From Paraglomus occultum (Eukaryota > Glomeromycota > Glomeromycetes > Paraglomerales > Paraglomeraceae): a stretch of 22,561 nt of DNA. A model generated the notes under the pieces. That model saw nothing but the letters and a program-made list of their open reading frames with translations. It did not search any database and had not been told where the DNA came from. The stretch spans positions 1 through 22,561 of the forward strand of contig CAJVPJ010000528.1 of the NCBI GenBank assembly GCA_910592205.1. Reading direction: 5' to 3'. Positions 11,359-20,989 of this stretch are shown here, piece by piece; position 1 is the stretch's first letter; the number at the start of each line of letters is the position of its first letter. The translations under genes were made by a program, and so were the position numbers.

Positions 11359-11365
11359 TTATATA
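11359..11365 (-). promoter_or_regulatory. TATA-like box of the HSP70-like gene
   Basis: TATATAA on the minus strand lies about 97 nt before the start codon at 11262. Spacing fits a core promoter with a short 5' UTR. I saw no convincing heat-shock element (alternating GAA/TTC triplets) beside it. Confidence 0.3.
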
Positions 11366-11551
11366 TTCGTGTTTGGGAAACTGGGCAAGTCAAAAAGGTT
11401 CGGGGTGTTTCTTTAATGTTGGCTGCGGCTCATGGGAACGCCCTTATACTTGCGGGTTGAAATAAGCTCAATCACTCGGAACAGGGCATTGTTGAACCGG
11501 AATGGGATTAGTATCGTGTGACGTCATAGACTAGTATAATAATAATTATTA

Positions 11552-11568
11552 CAATAGTTGAACTATTG
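11552..11568. repeat. Near-perfect palindrome CAATAGTT-G-AACTATTG
   Basis: Two 8-bp arms are separated by one base, about 290 nt upstream of the HSP70-like start codon. It is the shape of a site for a dimeric DNA-binding protein, but AT-rich DNA gives such structures by chance. Confidence 0.5.
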
Positions 11569-11888
11569 GTTTTTTCGTTTGTCGTTTGTTTGTGTTTTTA
11601 CATCTTTATTATTATATATATTTTATTTATATTTTAATGAATATATGTATAATATCTTGGTACGCATACATTCCGTATAGTTATGTACAAACTAATTACA
11701 AAGATAAGGTCAACCGAGCCATAATAATAAAAGATTATATGTAAAACGAGCTGGTTAGAACTCTTCAAACTAAATAAACTATGTAGGTAACAACTTTACA
11801 GTAATAAAATAAATATTGTCCAGTAACAGGAGGGGGGGAGCAAACAATTATAGCTGCGAGCAATCAACCCAACCAACCAAAATAAGCC

Positions 11889-11924
11889 AAATGACCAACA
11901 AAATGACCAACCAAATGACCAACA
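11889..11924. repeat. 12-bp tandem repeat, three units of AAATGACCAAC + A/C
   Basis: Units start at 11889, 11901 and 11913 with the core AAATGACCAAC unchanged. A degenerate AACCAACCAA stretch precedes them (11866-11880). It is a young minisatellite-like expansion in spacer. Confidence 0.75.
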
Positions 11925-12197
11925 AAACAAATCCATCGCAAGCAAAATGATAAAAAGTCGATACTCAGAAAGGTCTACTCCAAAGTCAACTGCAGATGTT
12001 GATGTGAACTTTGACCGAGTTCCTCAGAGACTATAAAAACCAAAGCTCCCATTTAAGTCTTGTCTCATTTTCTCACAATGATTCTCACACAGTTTGTATA
12101 TATCCAAAAGCAAAAAATCCTCCCACTCCCCATTTTCCAATTTCCAAAATTCCCATTCCCATTAGTTCGCTTCCCCCATTGTTCGTAGAGATCGAGC

Positions 12198-12216
12198 TTC
12201 CCCTCTTTGCGGGGAA
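12198..12216 (-). other. 3' UTR hairpin just after the methyltransferase stop
   Basis: TTCCCC and GGGGAA form a perfect 6-bp stem with a 7-nt loop, starting 4 nt past the stop codon at 12221-12223. In the transcript it could affect 3' end formation or stability. No AATAAA was found nearby. Confidence 0.4.
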
Positions 12217-12220
12217 AGAA

Positions 12221-13605
12221 TTAGAAATAGGCAAATCCCTTCTGCAAAGCCGCATTGGGACCGCTACTCAGTTTCGGAATAATGTTCTTTTTAACTTTTT
12301 TACAATATATTCTATACGACCTGACTGAATTTTTGTTCTCGTCGACTTCGCGGAGAGAATTCTCGAGGGTGGCCTCGTATTCTTCGAGGTCCGTATGGAG
12401 GATTTCGCTTAATGCCGGGATACAGGATTTGGCATAACGGCGGATGTTTTGGCTCATCTGTGTTATTTGGGGAATAAAGACTATTGGGTTATATATACGT
12501 CTCGTAAACGCTGAGCGCTTAAATCCATAATCTCAAAAACATACCCGTTCTCCAAGAGCGCCTCCCCAAGCCCCGACCGCAGTACTTCGCTCATCTTTAC
12601 ATATATCCGTGACTTTATCACATGATTTCAAACATTGCTCGAGATGTGGTTCGATATTGGGACAGAGATTACGAGAAGCAAAGAGGGCGTCATCTTGAGA
12701 ATTAAAATTTGTTGGTTGGTACTTTTGATCAGAATCCGAAAACCAAACCAAACCAAAACAAAAAAACCAATAAATCACTTTATTAAATACTCACTAGCTT
12801 GGAACAACTTTTTTGTACTCTCTCCGGCATTATCCCATGTATTACAGAGTTCCATAATCTCGATCCATCCCCCAGCCTTGACGACTCGAATCAGTTCGGG
12901 AATAACCAGGTCCTCCCATTGCCTTTCCGTTAACCCCACGTTCATGAATCTGATATGAACAAAGTCAAACGTGTCGTCTGGAAACGGAAGCCCATTGAGT
13001 ATGTTACATTGGAGAAACCCGGCATTGTGCGGTTTGGTCGAATCGGGAGGGAATATAGAGGCAATGTCGACACCGATAAAAGTAGATTGTGGGTACAGAT
13101 TAGCCATCTCGAGGATCCATGTCCCTGAACCGCAGCTACAATGAACAAAGAGTACGGGGAGATGCGAAGGGGAATGATTAGAAGATAGTTGTCATACGTT
13201 TATAGTAAATAAGGAAGAAAAGAATTTTGGATCACACAAAGAATTGCGTCTTTATTCCTTCTTGTTGTACCTGTACAACCCTCGAAACAGCACAATGATA
13301 ACTATTCCACAATCAGTTACTCACCCAACATCCAAAATTCTGGTACCCTTGACGAATAGCGATTCTTCGACAGGCGCAGAGAAATTGCTTCTCCATGTGT
13401 ATCGAGTCAAATAATGTAACATGTGCCATCGTTCGATTTCCTCCTCGTCGTTGGGAAGAAAGTACGGAATGGTATCACCAACATAGAAGCGGCGGCCTTT
13501 GATAGTTCCGTAATCATCAAGTGAGAGGTTGGTCGTCTGGCTCATGTCGGGGGTCGGAAAGGTATAGCTCGTTGGCGAAGTTGAGTAGACTTGTGTCGTG
13601 GGCAT
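12221..13605 (-). CDS. SAM-dependent methyltransferase, class I, LaeA-like fungal type
   Basis: Four exons: 13605-13325, 13135-12795, 12693-12545, 12457-12221. They join in phase into 335 aa. The N-terminal part has GRRFYVGD, YFLPNDEEEIERWHMLHYL and a FSAPVEESL segment, the usual lead-in of this family. Motif I, ILDVGCGSGTW (90-100), is split across the first intron and binds the methionine part of SAM. FIGVDIASIFP supplies the acidic residue for the ribose. NILNGLPFPDDTFDFVHIRF covers motif IV, and ELIRVVKAGGWIEIMEL the following strand. The C-terminal third is helical, with a PALSEILHTDLEEYEATL segment typical of the family. Its substrate cannot be read from sequence. Relatives range from velvet-complex regulators to small-molecule methyltransferases. 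No secondary-metabolite genes adjoin it. The last residues (VKKNIIPKLSSG onward) extend past what I recognise. Confidence 0.93.
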
Positions 13606-13661
13606 GTTTTGATGTGTCTTGTGGGATTGGAAATTAAGTTTGTTGGTATCAGTTGGGATTA

Positions 13662-13669
13662 TTATTATA
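13662..13669 (-). promoter_or_regulatory. TATA-like box of the methyltransferase gene
   Basis: TATAATAA on the minus strand lies about 57 nt before the ATG at 13605. Position is right for a core promoter, but the string is common in such AT-rich DNA. Confidence 0.3.
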
Positions 13670-14776
13670 GTACAAGTAATCTGTTAGATAAGTTGAGGCG
13701 TTTTGTCACTCTGTATTAGCTCAGCTGTCAAAAAAAAAAACCGAGGGCGTAAAAATCGAAAGGAGATGGCGGGTTGCTTGTTGAATTTATTTTAAAGTCT
13801 TATCTACATGCTGTTACACAGATTCGACGTACGGGTAAATATAAGAATTGTCAAAAATGGATGTGATATTATGTGTAACACAAATGTGTTGTCTTATCTC
13901 TGTCGTAACTGATAAGTCAATAAGATTAAATGCAATTGGAAAAACGTCTTTATACGACATGACCGAGTCGCTCACATTTCACTCGTGTGTTTAGCTTTTA
14001 TGATGCGGGGGAGAGAGAGGCCGAGGAAAGAGATGACATGTCTGTCGACAAGTTTGATAATGTATAATCTCTCTATAATACCTGCAGGGACTCGGGATAA
14101 TTTCCGATCTTAAGGGGTAGACTAGAATTGCATTGTTGCGAAAGATCTCCTTTGTTGAGACGAATTTCAATTCACAAAAAATAAACATCAAAGATAGCAA
14201 AGTATATATATGCAATAAATTACAATTTACACACAATTTACCGATAGATAGATGATGTATTTTTTCGGACATCTGTTTGTCGATCCTAAGTAACATGAAA
14301 CGTAATATTCCGATTTGACAAACCAACACTGAAATGTCACCAAAAGCAATTATCCCAACTTCCAGAAGCATTCTTAGAACCGAAAATAAACGTTCGGAAA
14401 GAAAAGGGAAAAAAAAAATACTCGTCCTTTTTCAGGTTTTTTTTTTTTCGCCAACGAAACAAGTTAAAAAAAAAAGGCAATTAACTATCACATGAGAGGA
14501 GTGTTAGTAACACAACGAGGCTAAGAAGTTCTTTCTTAATTCAGGGAGGGAAAAACCTTATTGCAAACTTCAAATTGTTGGGCGTTCTACTTGCATATTT
14601 TAAACGTATTCATGCATACACCTACATGTCTTTGTTGTCAGGTGATTCGACGAATGCCGACTGTTTATTTTTAAACCTTATCACATTCGAATATATAATC
14701 GGCTATTAAGAGTAAACGAAAAAACCTTGTTAAAGAAACCCTTTGAATCAGGGTTAAGGGGGAAAGAGATGAAAAG

Positions 14777-14808
14777 ACGGAGCGGGTAAAAAAAAAAAAA
14801 AGCTCCGT
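14777..14808. repeat. Inverted repeat ACGGAGC/GCTCCGT around an A-rich loop
   Basis: Two 7-bp G+C-rich arms (14777-14783 and 14802-14808) are perfectly complementary and flank 18 nt made mostly of A. G+C-rich arms are unlikely by chance here. No gene is attached to it. Confidence 0.5.
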
Positions 14809-16233
14809 GATATCATAAACCATTTGAAATGGCACGCCACATTCCTGGCGTTTGTTGCGAGAATAGGATAAATTACTTGCCTATCACAGAGTCTTTATTC
14901 TCAGAACGTTAAGAAAGTTTTAGCTTAGACTGTTCCAAATGGGATATTGTGATATTTAAAAAAAGCACTTCCTACTGCTAATCAATCCATGCCGGAAACA
15001 CTGCATTTTTGTTTGGGTGACACGATGAATTTGATAAGAAGTGGGTAGATCAAAGAGTTCCTGCATACTGGATGAAACACACACATATTGAAATAAATCT
15101 GCAAAAAATGCTATCTTTTTGTACACCACTGCCCCTCTCCTACCATCAAATAACGTTCCCTGTCGTTTATTTCTCGTGTCCATAACCTTTTCCATCTTGA
15201 TTTTTTCGACTTATCTGTTGTTTGATTGTCGATTATGCATGAAACTGATAATCAGGTCATTTGATTCCAGGGATCATCTGACGTTGTCACATGAAACTAG
15301 CTTATTCGTCCCGTCCGCAATAGTAATAGTAATAGTAACAAACAACTTGTAATTTTATACACTTTTTTAAGACCAGGTTCAGCTTTGAATGACCGCACGA
15401 TGCCGGGAAAGATCAAAGAGAAGATCGAATGACTAGGAATGCCGTATTTGTTGACAACAGTCATATGACCACTCGCTAAGAAACTTGGCATGTCGTATAT
15501 ATATTTATTCATGCATGCGCTCACGGTAATAATAATTAAACTCTTGGTTAATGTTGAGCTACGCTTGTCTACACACATGCTTTCCATTTAAAACATGTAA
15601 ATTCTACCTGATCAATAAATAATACAAGAGACGTGTACGTACATTATTCGTCACTCGCATATCATTATTCACAAAGTAATACTCGTTTACATATGCCGAT
15701 TACAATGCTTCGCATTTTTAGTGCTGATAACCGGCAATCCAAATAAAAAAATCCATTATATTGATTTTTGAGTAATGCACTTCCTCATTAGACAGTTTGG
15801 CATGCACGATGACTTTTCATAATGATTTCCATTTTTCGTGAGATAATGGATCTTGTGTTAATCATCAAGATTGCTCTGACTAATACTCATGACAAATCTC
15901 AAAGTCATGTCAGTAGATCATTTGTCCAAATTCGTAAATAGTGGTTTATTTGCAATTGAATCTTACATATTATCAATCTCTCGGGGAATATCTGATGATT
16001 CGACTGATAACTTTACTCTATTTGGCATGCTATTGGATATGCTAACCAGGATTAGATGTGTGGGCGAAAATTGATTCAACAACTTTGTTACGTCTTAGCA
16101 ATGCAAATGCTGTTCTTGTTAAATAATCTCTGCTAGTGGCTTACAGACAGAGCGCGCACTTGTTTCATACAACTCGTGTGTTGTACTCGAGAAAATTGCA
16201 TATTCCACTTACTTTAGCAACATTAAATATGAA

Positions 16234-18497
16234 TTATTTTTCGTTCTCTTCCTCACGTGTAAATTTATCTCCCAGGAACCACCATAACACGCCCGTCAGC
16301 ATCACGGCTCCGAGACTGGTACCAAACACAGCATAGGTATTGATTTTACTGGTTGGGCATTGCAAGGCTGTTGCGTTCGTTAGAATTGTTGAAGTTGCCG
16401 GAGAAGATTTGTGTGCCTCTGGCACCCACGCAAGAACGACAATCAAGAATGCAAACAGAATGAAAAGTAGCACGGCAAATAAAGGTGCCCTGTATGCGCG
16501 TGTCTCTAGCCATCCTTTTCGCCGCAATTTCTGTTTCAAAACGCAGACGTTTTCATTAATACAAAAGGTATAATAATAACGCATAGCATACAACAAACGA
16601 TATAATAACACGCATACCAGTGCACCAATAGCTGTGAGGAGGAAGAAAAAATACGCAGAGTATTGCTCGAGTTCTGTTAAAAACTCGAACGGACTACTAC
16701 CGGGTACTATCAGGGTCAGAAAGGAACACCACGTAAAGAGCGCTATAAACGAATTTACGGGAGTCCCTAATCGAGTATTCCACGTTGTCAACCACGTTGA
16801 AATGTATGGGACATAGTTGTGCTCGCCTGCCTTTTCCACCACCCTTGAAGCACTGAATATTCAACGTATTACGCAGAAATTAAGGAGGAATACACGTTGT
16901 GACTAACACCAAAATCCTCACACATCACCAATTCCATTACCTTTGCATTAACACGGCAGCAGCACCAAAGGCACTGAGAGCAATGAAAAAGGCCAACGCT
17001 CGCGCTGTTTTGATGTTGGCATCTGGATTCTCAATTTCATCGTTCACCTTGCTGATTTGGGTGGCAAAATAAATGCCTATGATTTCGTTAGGATCCGATC
17101 CCGTACTTCCGGTTATGGTGCTAACGTCCAGTACCGCCGTGTAAGCAAAATTGGCCAGTAGATCTGTTTGGTACGATGCAAAGTTGGTGATAAGGTAAGC
17201 GTAAAACAATGACGCGGTTGAACGAAATTATACTTACACAGTAGAGTCACTATCCCGACTGCTCCTGCGTTACTTATCCAAAGGTTTCTATAGGAACCTC
17301 CCGTCTCATATTCGTCAGTGAGGTCTGGAGGGAGAGAGTCAAAATGCTGTTAAATACAAACATATGCGGATCACGAAAATTAATTTGACGCTTACAATTA
17401 AGATTGTTCCAACCCGAGTACGCAAACAGAATCGTCAGCATTGCGGTTATATATCTTTGAATCCATGTCGTAGCGCTGACATCATAGAAAGAAGGATCAG
17501 CAGTAGAAAACGATTTCCAATTTCTGTTCCCATTGTTTGCTCTCTCTGCCGACGCTTTTGCGAAAGACAATCCAAGTATGACAACAGTCAATATTGTCAA
17601 GACTTTTATCATCACCAGGGCCTGGTTGATCCTATTCGACCATTTGTTGGAGAGCGAATGGTACAGGGCAATCACCGCTAAAATTGCAATGGTAATCAAC
17701 CTGAGCCTCCTATATAATAAACAAAAAATAAGCAAAAACGTACGTAATCCACAAATATTAAGTGAATCGTGTGATTTATTACCAAAAGTTGCTTCCTTGA
17801 AAATATGGAGGGTGGAAATCATAGTACAAGTCGCATCCTTTGGCGTCCAATCCCAGCGTAAATAACAGGTACTGAGCACAAACATTTGCCACCGCCGATA
17901 TTCCTGCGGGTCGAATTATCCTAAAAAGCCAACAGTCAATAACACTTGATCCATTATCTACGCGAAACTGACTTCGTACTCACACTATGTACACCATGGT
18001 AAACGAGTAACTGAGGAGCAGACGAGGCTTTGGGAAACTGTATTCAAAATAAGTCGTCTCACCAGCACCGTGAAATTGACTTCCGAGCTAACGCCAAAGA
18101 CAAATTAATATATAATAATAATATGTTTAAAGTTTTATAATTTGATCAATTGATGTTTTGCTAACCTCTGTGTACGTTAAAGTTCCACAAAGACTCACAA
18201 AACCCCCAATTGCCCATAAAATAAGGGCAATCCAGGGAGAGCCCACATTACGCCACACGGTGCCTAGAAAAAATGAAGGGATTCGAAATGGTGATAACGT
18301 TTAAATGGCATGTAAATACCAAAGGCTTTTTCTTACCAGGAGATGAAAAAATTCCTGCGGAAACAGAGCAATCTCTTAGTCAACAGTTTCGTTTACAAGA
18401 ATTATAACAAACTGGCATACGTACCAGCACCGATCATGTTGTTTATGTTATTGCCTAAACCACCTGCCACCCCAATGAACTTTTCACGTTTATCCAT
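16234..18497 (-). CDS. APC-superfamily amino acid permease (LAT/Mup1-like)
   Basis: Nine exons: 18497-18425, 18354-18337, 18263-18166, 18087-17984, 17920-17783, 17709-17396, 17324-17238, 17163-16941, 16852-16234. They join in phase into 557 aa. The protein opens with a glycine-rich TM1, ending NNMIGAGIFSSPGTVWRNVG (20-37 approximately), the broken helix that binds the amino-acid backbone. Then follow a TM2 ending LTYTELGS, a RPAGISAVANVCAQYLL segment, VMIKVLTILTVVILGLSF, FAYSGWNNLNYL (TM6 region), GIVTLLYLLANFAYTAVL, ALSAFGAAAVLMQSASRVV, and several more hydrophobic segments before a charged tail EEENEK. About 12 TM segments are expected and the length is normal. It should import amino acids across the plasma membrane or vacuole. 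Similarity of the opening motif to fungal methionine permeases is suggestive only, so the substrate is not assigned. Exon 2 is only 18 nt, yet it encodes the GIFSSP core. Confidence 0.93.
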
Positions 18498-18552
18498 CGC
18501 GCGGGTTCAACGTTCAACCGAAAACATTGGCACTTTCAATTTGACTGCGTCG

Positions 18553-18560
18553 TATTTATA
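18553..18560 (-). promoter_or_regulatory. TATA box of the permease gene
   Basis: TATAAATA on the minus strand, within CGTATAAATACG, lies 56 nt before the ATG at 18497. Both the match to the consensus and the distance suit a core promoter better than the other TATA-like strings in this window. Confidence 0.45.
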
Positions 18561-19203
18561 CGTTTTGGAATGTCAGAGGAAACTACTATTACTATCCTAA
18601 ATTTGGTATCTAAAATAGCTTGTTCTCCGTCGGACTAACCAAGTTTAGAAATTAGACCAACATCAATTTGTGCTACGTCGAGTCTTTCCTCAAATTGTAC
18701 GAACAATAACGTTTACTGTAATATAAGCTGAACCAGTTATTACTGATTGTGGGATTGTGGATTAGCTAATAGTGTATGCGACTTGCGTTCACATGCAATC
18801 ACAGGAAAACATAAACGGAGAAATGTCCGGTTTCACGTCAAGGAGAAAAGGTTGGTTTGGAAAAATCAACTAGAATCTGTTCACTCGATTGTATATATGA
18901 TTGTCTATTGGTGGTTCTGAATCTACTAGTCCAACATTTATAAAACAATCGCATATTTCTTTATTCAAATTTGTCCACATTCGCAGCAACAATGATTGCA
19001 ACAAAACCTAATTACAAAATTGTCTCTGTAAGCGATTGCACAAATTCTATTCTTTTAAGCTAATTGGTTCTTCCTTCTGAAAAACATTAAGCCGCCGGGA
19101 GCTCATAGTCTTTGACCATAACGGTAATCAGACATTTCTCGAATATTAAATTTTACCGAATATAATTTGTGTCAAAAAAATATTACGAAAGGAAAACGCA
19201 TAT

Positions 19204-19482
19204 TTACCTCTTGTCGATTGATATGACATAGAACGCGTCATTGAAAGAATTACAACAAAGTTTTATTACAATACTGAGAGACATGCGCTGCATAAACATA
19301 ACGGTTGTAGTCATAGTAAGAAGTGAGTCAAGAACGAAAGAATAGTATAGATGATGTATTTCTCCGTGAGCTCCGGGCTGTGGTACATTAAATTTAATAA
19401 TACAGCATATCCAGACAATGACATTTGCGCAGCACGTCAGACTTTTTGGAGCGGAATCTCTAACTTTAGACCAACTAAACAT
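19204..19482 (-). CDS. Possible small cysteine-rich protein, unrecognised
   Basis: A single open frame of 92 aa starts with ATG at 19482. It has six cysteines, two short hydrophobic stretches (around ANVIVWICCIIKF and SLLTMTTTVMFM) and no family motif that I recognise. In favour: a TATATA on the minus strand about 40 nt upstream (19522-19527), a pyrimidine-rich leader, codons with more G/C than the flanks, and an AATAAA at 18960-18965. Against: no homology can be claimed, and the frame end coincides with a possible donor (GTAAAT), so it may be one exon of something longer. A short in-frame run ending in a stop near 19090 could be a terminal exon, but the phases did not join. Confidence 0.22.
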   Translation of the reverse strand: MFSWSKVRDSAPKSLTCCANVIVWICCIIKFNVPQPGAHGEIHHLYYSFVLDSLLTMTTTVMFMQRMSLSIVIKLCCNSFNDAFYVISIDKR

Positions 19483-19668
19483 CGGTTGGACAGATAATTA
19501 ATCAGTGAAAGCGGCAAAAAGTATATAGGCATTCGTGATTTTTCTACTAAAATTTGGCATGTCAGCGTTTCAACATTTAATGTGAGGTGGTTATAAAGTT
19601 TTGATCGCGCAATTGTATTTCACAAACATACATAATAGTTGCCAACAAATTAAAAAAGTAGTTGCTTT

Positions 19669-19923
19669 TTATAAAATTTTAGCCGTCTTTTCCAGGATTT
19701 GTAATAATTTTGATTTCAACAATTGCTTTAAAGCTACAACATAGATAATTAACGTTGTTATAGTTCTTCTTACCTACCCTTCTACGGCTTAGAAATAAGA
19801 AAAAGTTACAGGAAAACAAACCGCAAGAGAACGAGGAGCAGATTACTTTCTCTGTTTAACAAGGTGATGTTCATGTGGCAATGCATTATCAGGACGTTTT
19901 CTGTCGCAGGTTTTGGGAGACAT
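19669..19923 (-). CDS. Speculative three-exon basic micropeptide
   Basis: Exons 19923-19847, 19787-19774 and 19733-19669 close in phase into 51 aa, from an ATG in a fair context (ACCAAATGT) to a TAA. The product starts MSPKTCDRKRP, continues through a very basic KQRNRRR segment, and ends in an amphipathic-looking helix LKQLLKSKLLQILEK. Basic plus leucine-rich composition suggests nucleic-acid binding, but this is only composition. The second intron is just 40 nt and the middle exon 14 nt, which weakens the model. It could easily be a chance assembly. Confidence 0.15.
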
Positions 19924-20919
19924 TTGGTTAACGTTTATTTTTTATTACTAATTCTCAGTCTGTTGTATAAGGGGTTTTTTGCCAATTAACAGTTTTTCTG
20001 AACATGGTTTTTGTTAATGTTTTTCTTTCTCATTGTCAATTTATTAAGCCATTGGCTAAGTATCGCAATTGACAGTATATGCATATGACAAGCTAAATTT
20101 TCCGGTCTCTCTCTTGCTTTAGTAAAACAAAAAGTCTGTCATTGATTCTGATATCGAGTTTTTTGAAATTAATTTTCTCAAGACACAATAAGATAAATCG
20201 TAATAATTTTTTTTTAAAAAACAAACTTTGGAAACTTGCGCTACTTTTTTTTTAAGTAATAAAAACTTTTTAACATTTCCCCGCAAATTTTTGATGACAG
20301 CGGGCGACAGGAGACTATACCCATATAAGGAATAGTAACACAGTTTATTAAAATCTGTTCTTATACATTTTCAATACAACACTTATTATTATCCCTTGAC
20401 GCTATATTATTAAGCTAAATGCAAGTAACTTTTAGCGACCTTCAAACAGACCTAGTTCAGTGGTGTTAATTGATAAACACTATCTAACAATTCATCCTTC
20501 TCAAGTAAGTTATTTCTGTCAATGAGATTACAGTCAAACTCCTTATTACCGATTTTGTTATACCAATAATTTTTTTCTCAATATTTTTGTACATCATATA
20601 ACACACGCCATACATTCTGTCATTATTGTACGAGAACTAGAAAAAGTTTTTAATTAATGAAAATTTGGTGTAGCCGTAAGGCGGTTACCTGTGCAGTTTT
20701 CTTCGTGAAAAAGCAATGCTAGCTAATATTACTATTACTATAATCGATTTCAGCTCAATCGGATGTCTCCAAAAAATTATTGAAACATATAAAAACACCA
20801 AAGTTGCATGTCGCAAGATGATGATAGTATCTGTAATACAACGGTTACTATATCGCGAATGTAACTTTATAACAACAACACAACATTCAACAAATTGTCA
20901 TACAGTAAAAAAAACACTC

Positions 20920-20925
20920 TTTATT
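20920..20925 (-). terminator. PolyA signal AATAAA of the kinase gene
   Basis: The minus-strand AATAAA lies about 65 nt past the stop at 20990-20992 of the spliced kinase model. The same distance is seen in the HSP70-like gene. This supports the terminal exon 20990-21069. Confidence 0.5.
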
Positions 20926-20989
20926 TAGATTTGTTGCAACTTAAAATCATAAACCAGTCAAATTATTAACACATGGTAAGAACGAGAAC

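Larger units (their letters stand above)
11263..12220. other. Intergenic region between the HSP70-like and methyltransferase genes
   Basis: The left part is the HSP70-like promoter side. Open frames at 11150-11416 and 12011-12328 show no family resemblance, and the latter overlaps the methyltransferase end antisense. It includes a 17-nt near-palindrome (11552-11568), a 12-bp tandem repeat (11889-11924), pyrimidine-rich DNA at about 12119-12178, and a hairpin just past the methyltransferase stop. Confidence 0.5.
13606..16233. other. Intergenic region between the methyltransferase and permease genes
   Basis: This 2.6 kb begins with the methyltransferase promoter side and ends with the permease 3' flank. 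Minus-strand open frames at 13991-14371 (126 aa), 14956-15195 (79 aa) and 15297-15587 (96 aa) have ATG starts but match no family I know. Their sequences are rich in rare residue runs and lack domain motifs. The area also has several A10-A14 and T12 runs and a hairpin at 14777-14808. A lineage-specific gene at one of these frames is possible but unsupported. Confidence 0.45.
18498..20989. other. Intergenic region between the permease and kinase genes
   Basis: This 2.5 kb starts with the permease promoter and ends with the kinase 3' flank. Two weak small-gene candidates within it are listed separately. A minus-strand AATAAA at 18960-18965 has no confirmed gene, though it lies about 240 nt past the 19204-19482 frame. 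An open frame at 20716-20928 on the plus strand looks random. T-rich and A-rich runs are frequent around 20200-20270. Confidence 0.5.

Noticed and set aside
13991-14371. 126-aa minus-strand open frame
   Set aside because: It is long for this composition but has no recognisable motif, no promoter or polyA context, and no splice extension that adds a known domain. It is kept only as a note in the intergenic entry.
15297-15587. 96-aa minus-strand open frame ending in a leucine run
   Set aside because: The leucine run comes from a TAGTAA simple repeat on the plus strand (about 15318-15337), a sign of spacer rather than coding DNA.
16340-17865. Plus-strand open frames at 16340-16573, 16634-16816, 17364-17681 and 17533-17865
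   Set aside because: They are antisense shadows of permease exons, whose minus-strand frames carry clear APC family motifs.
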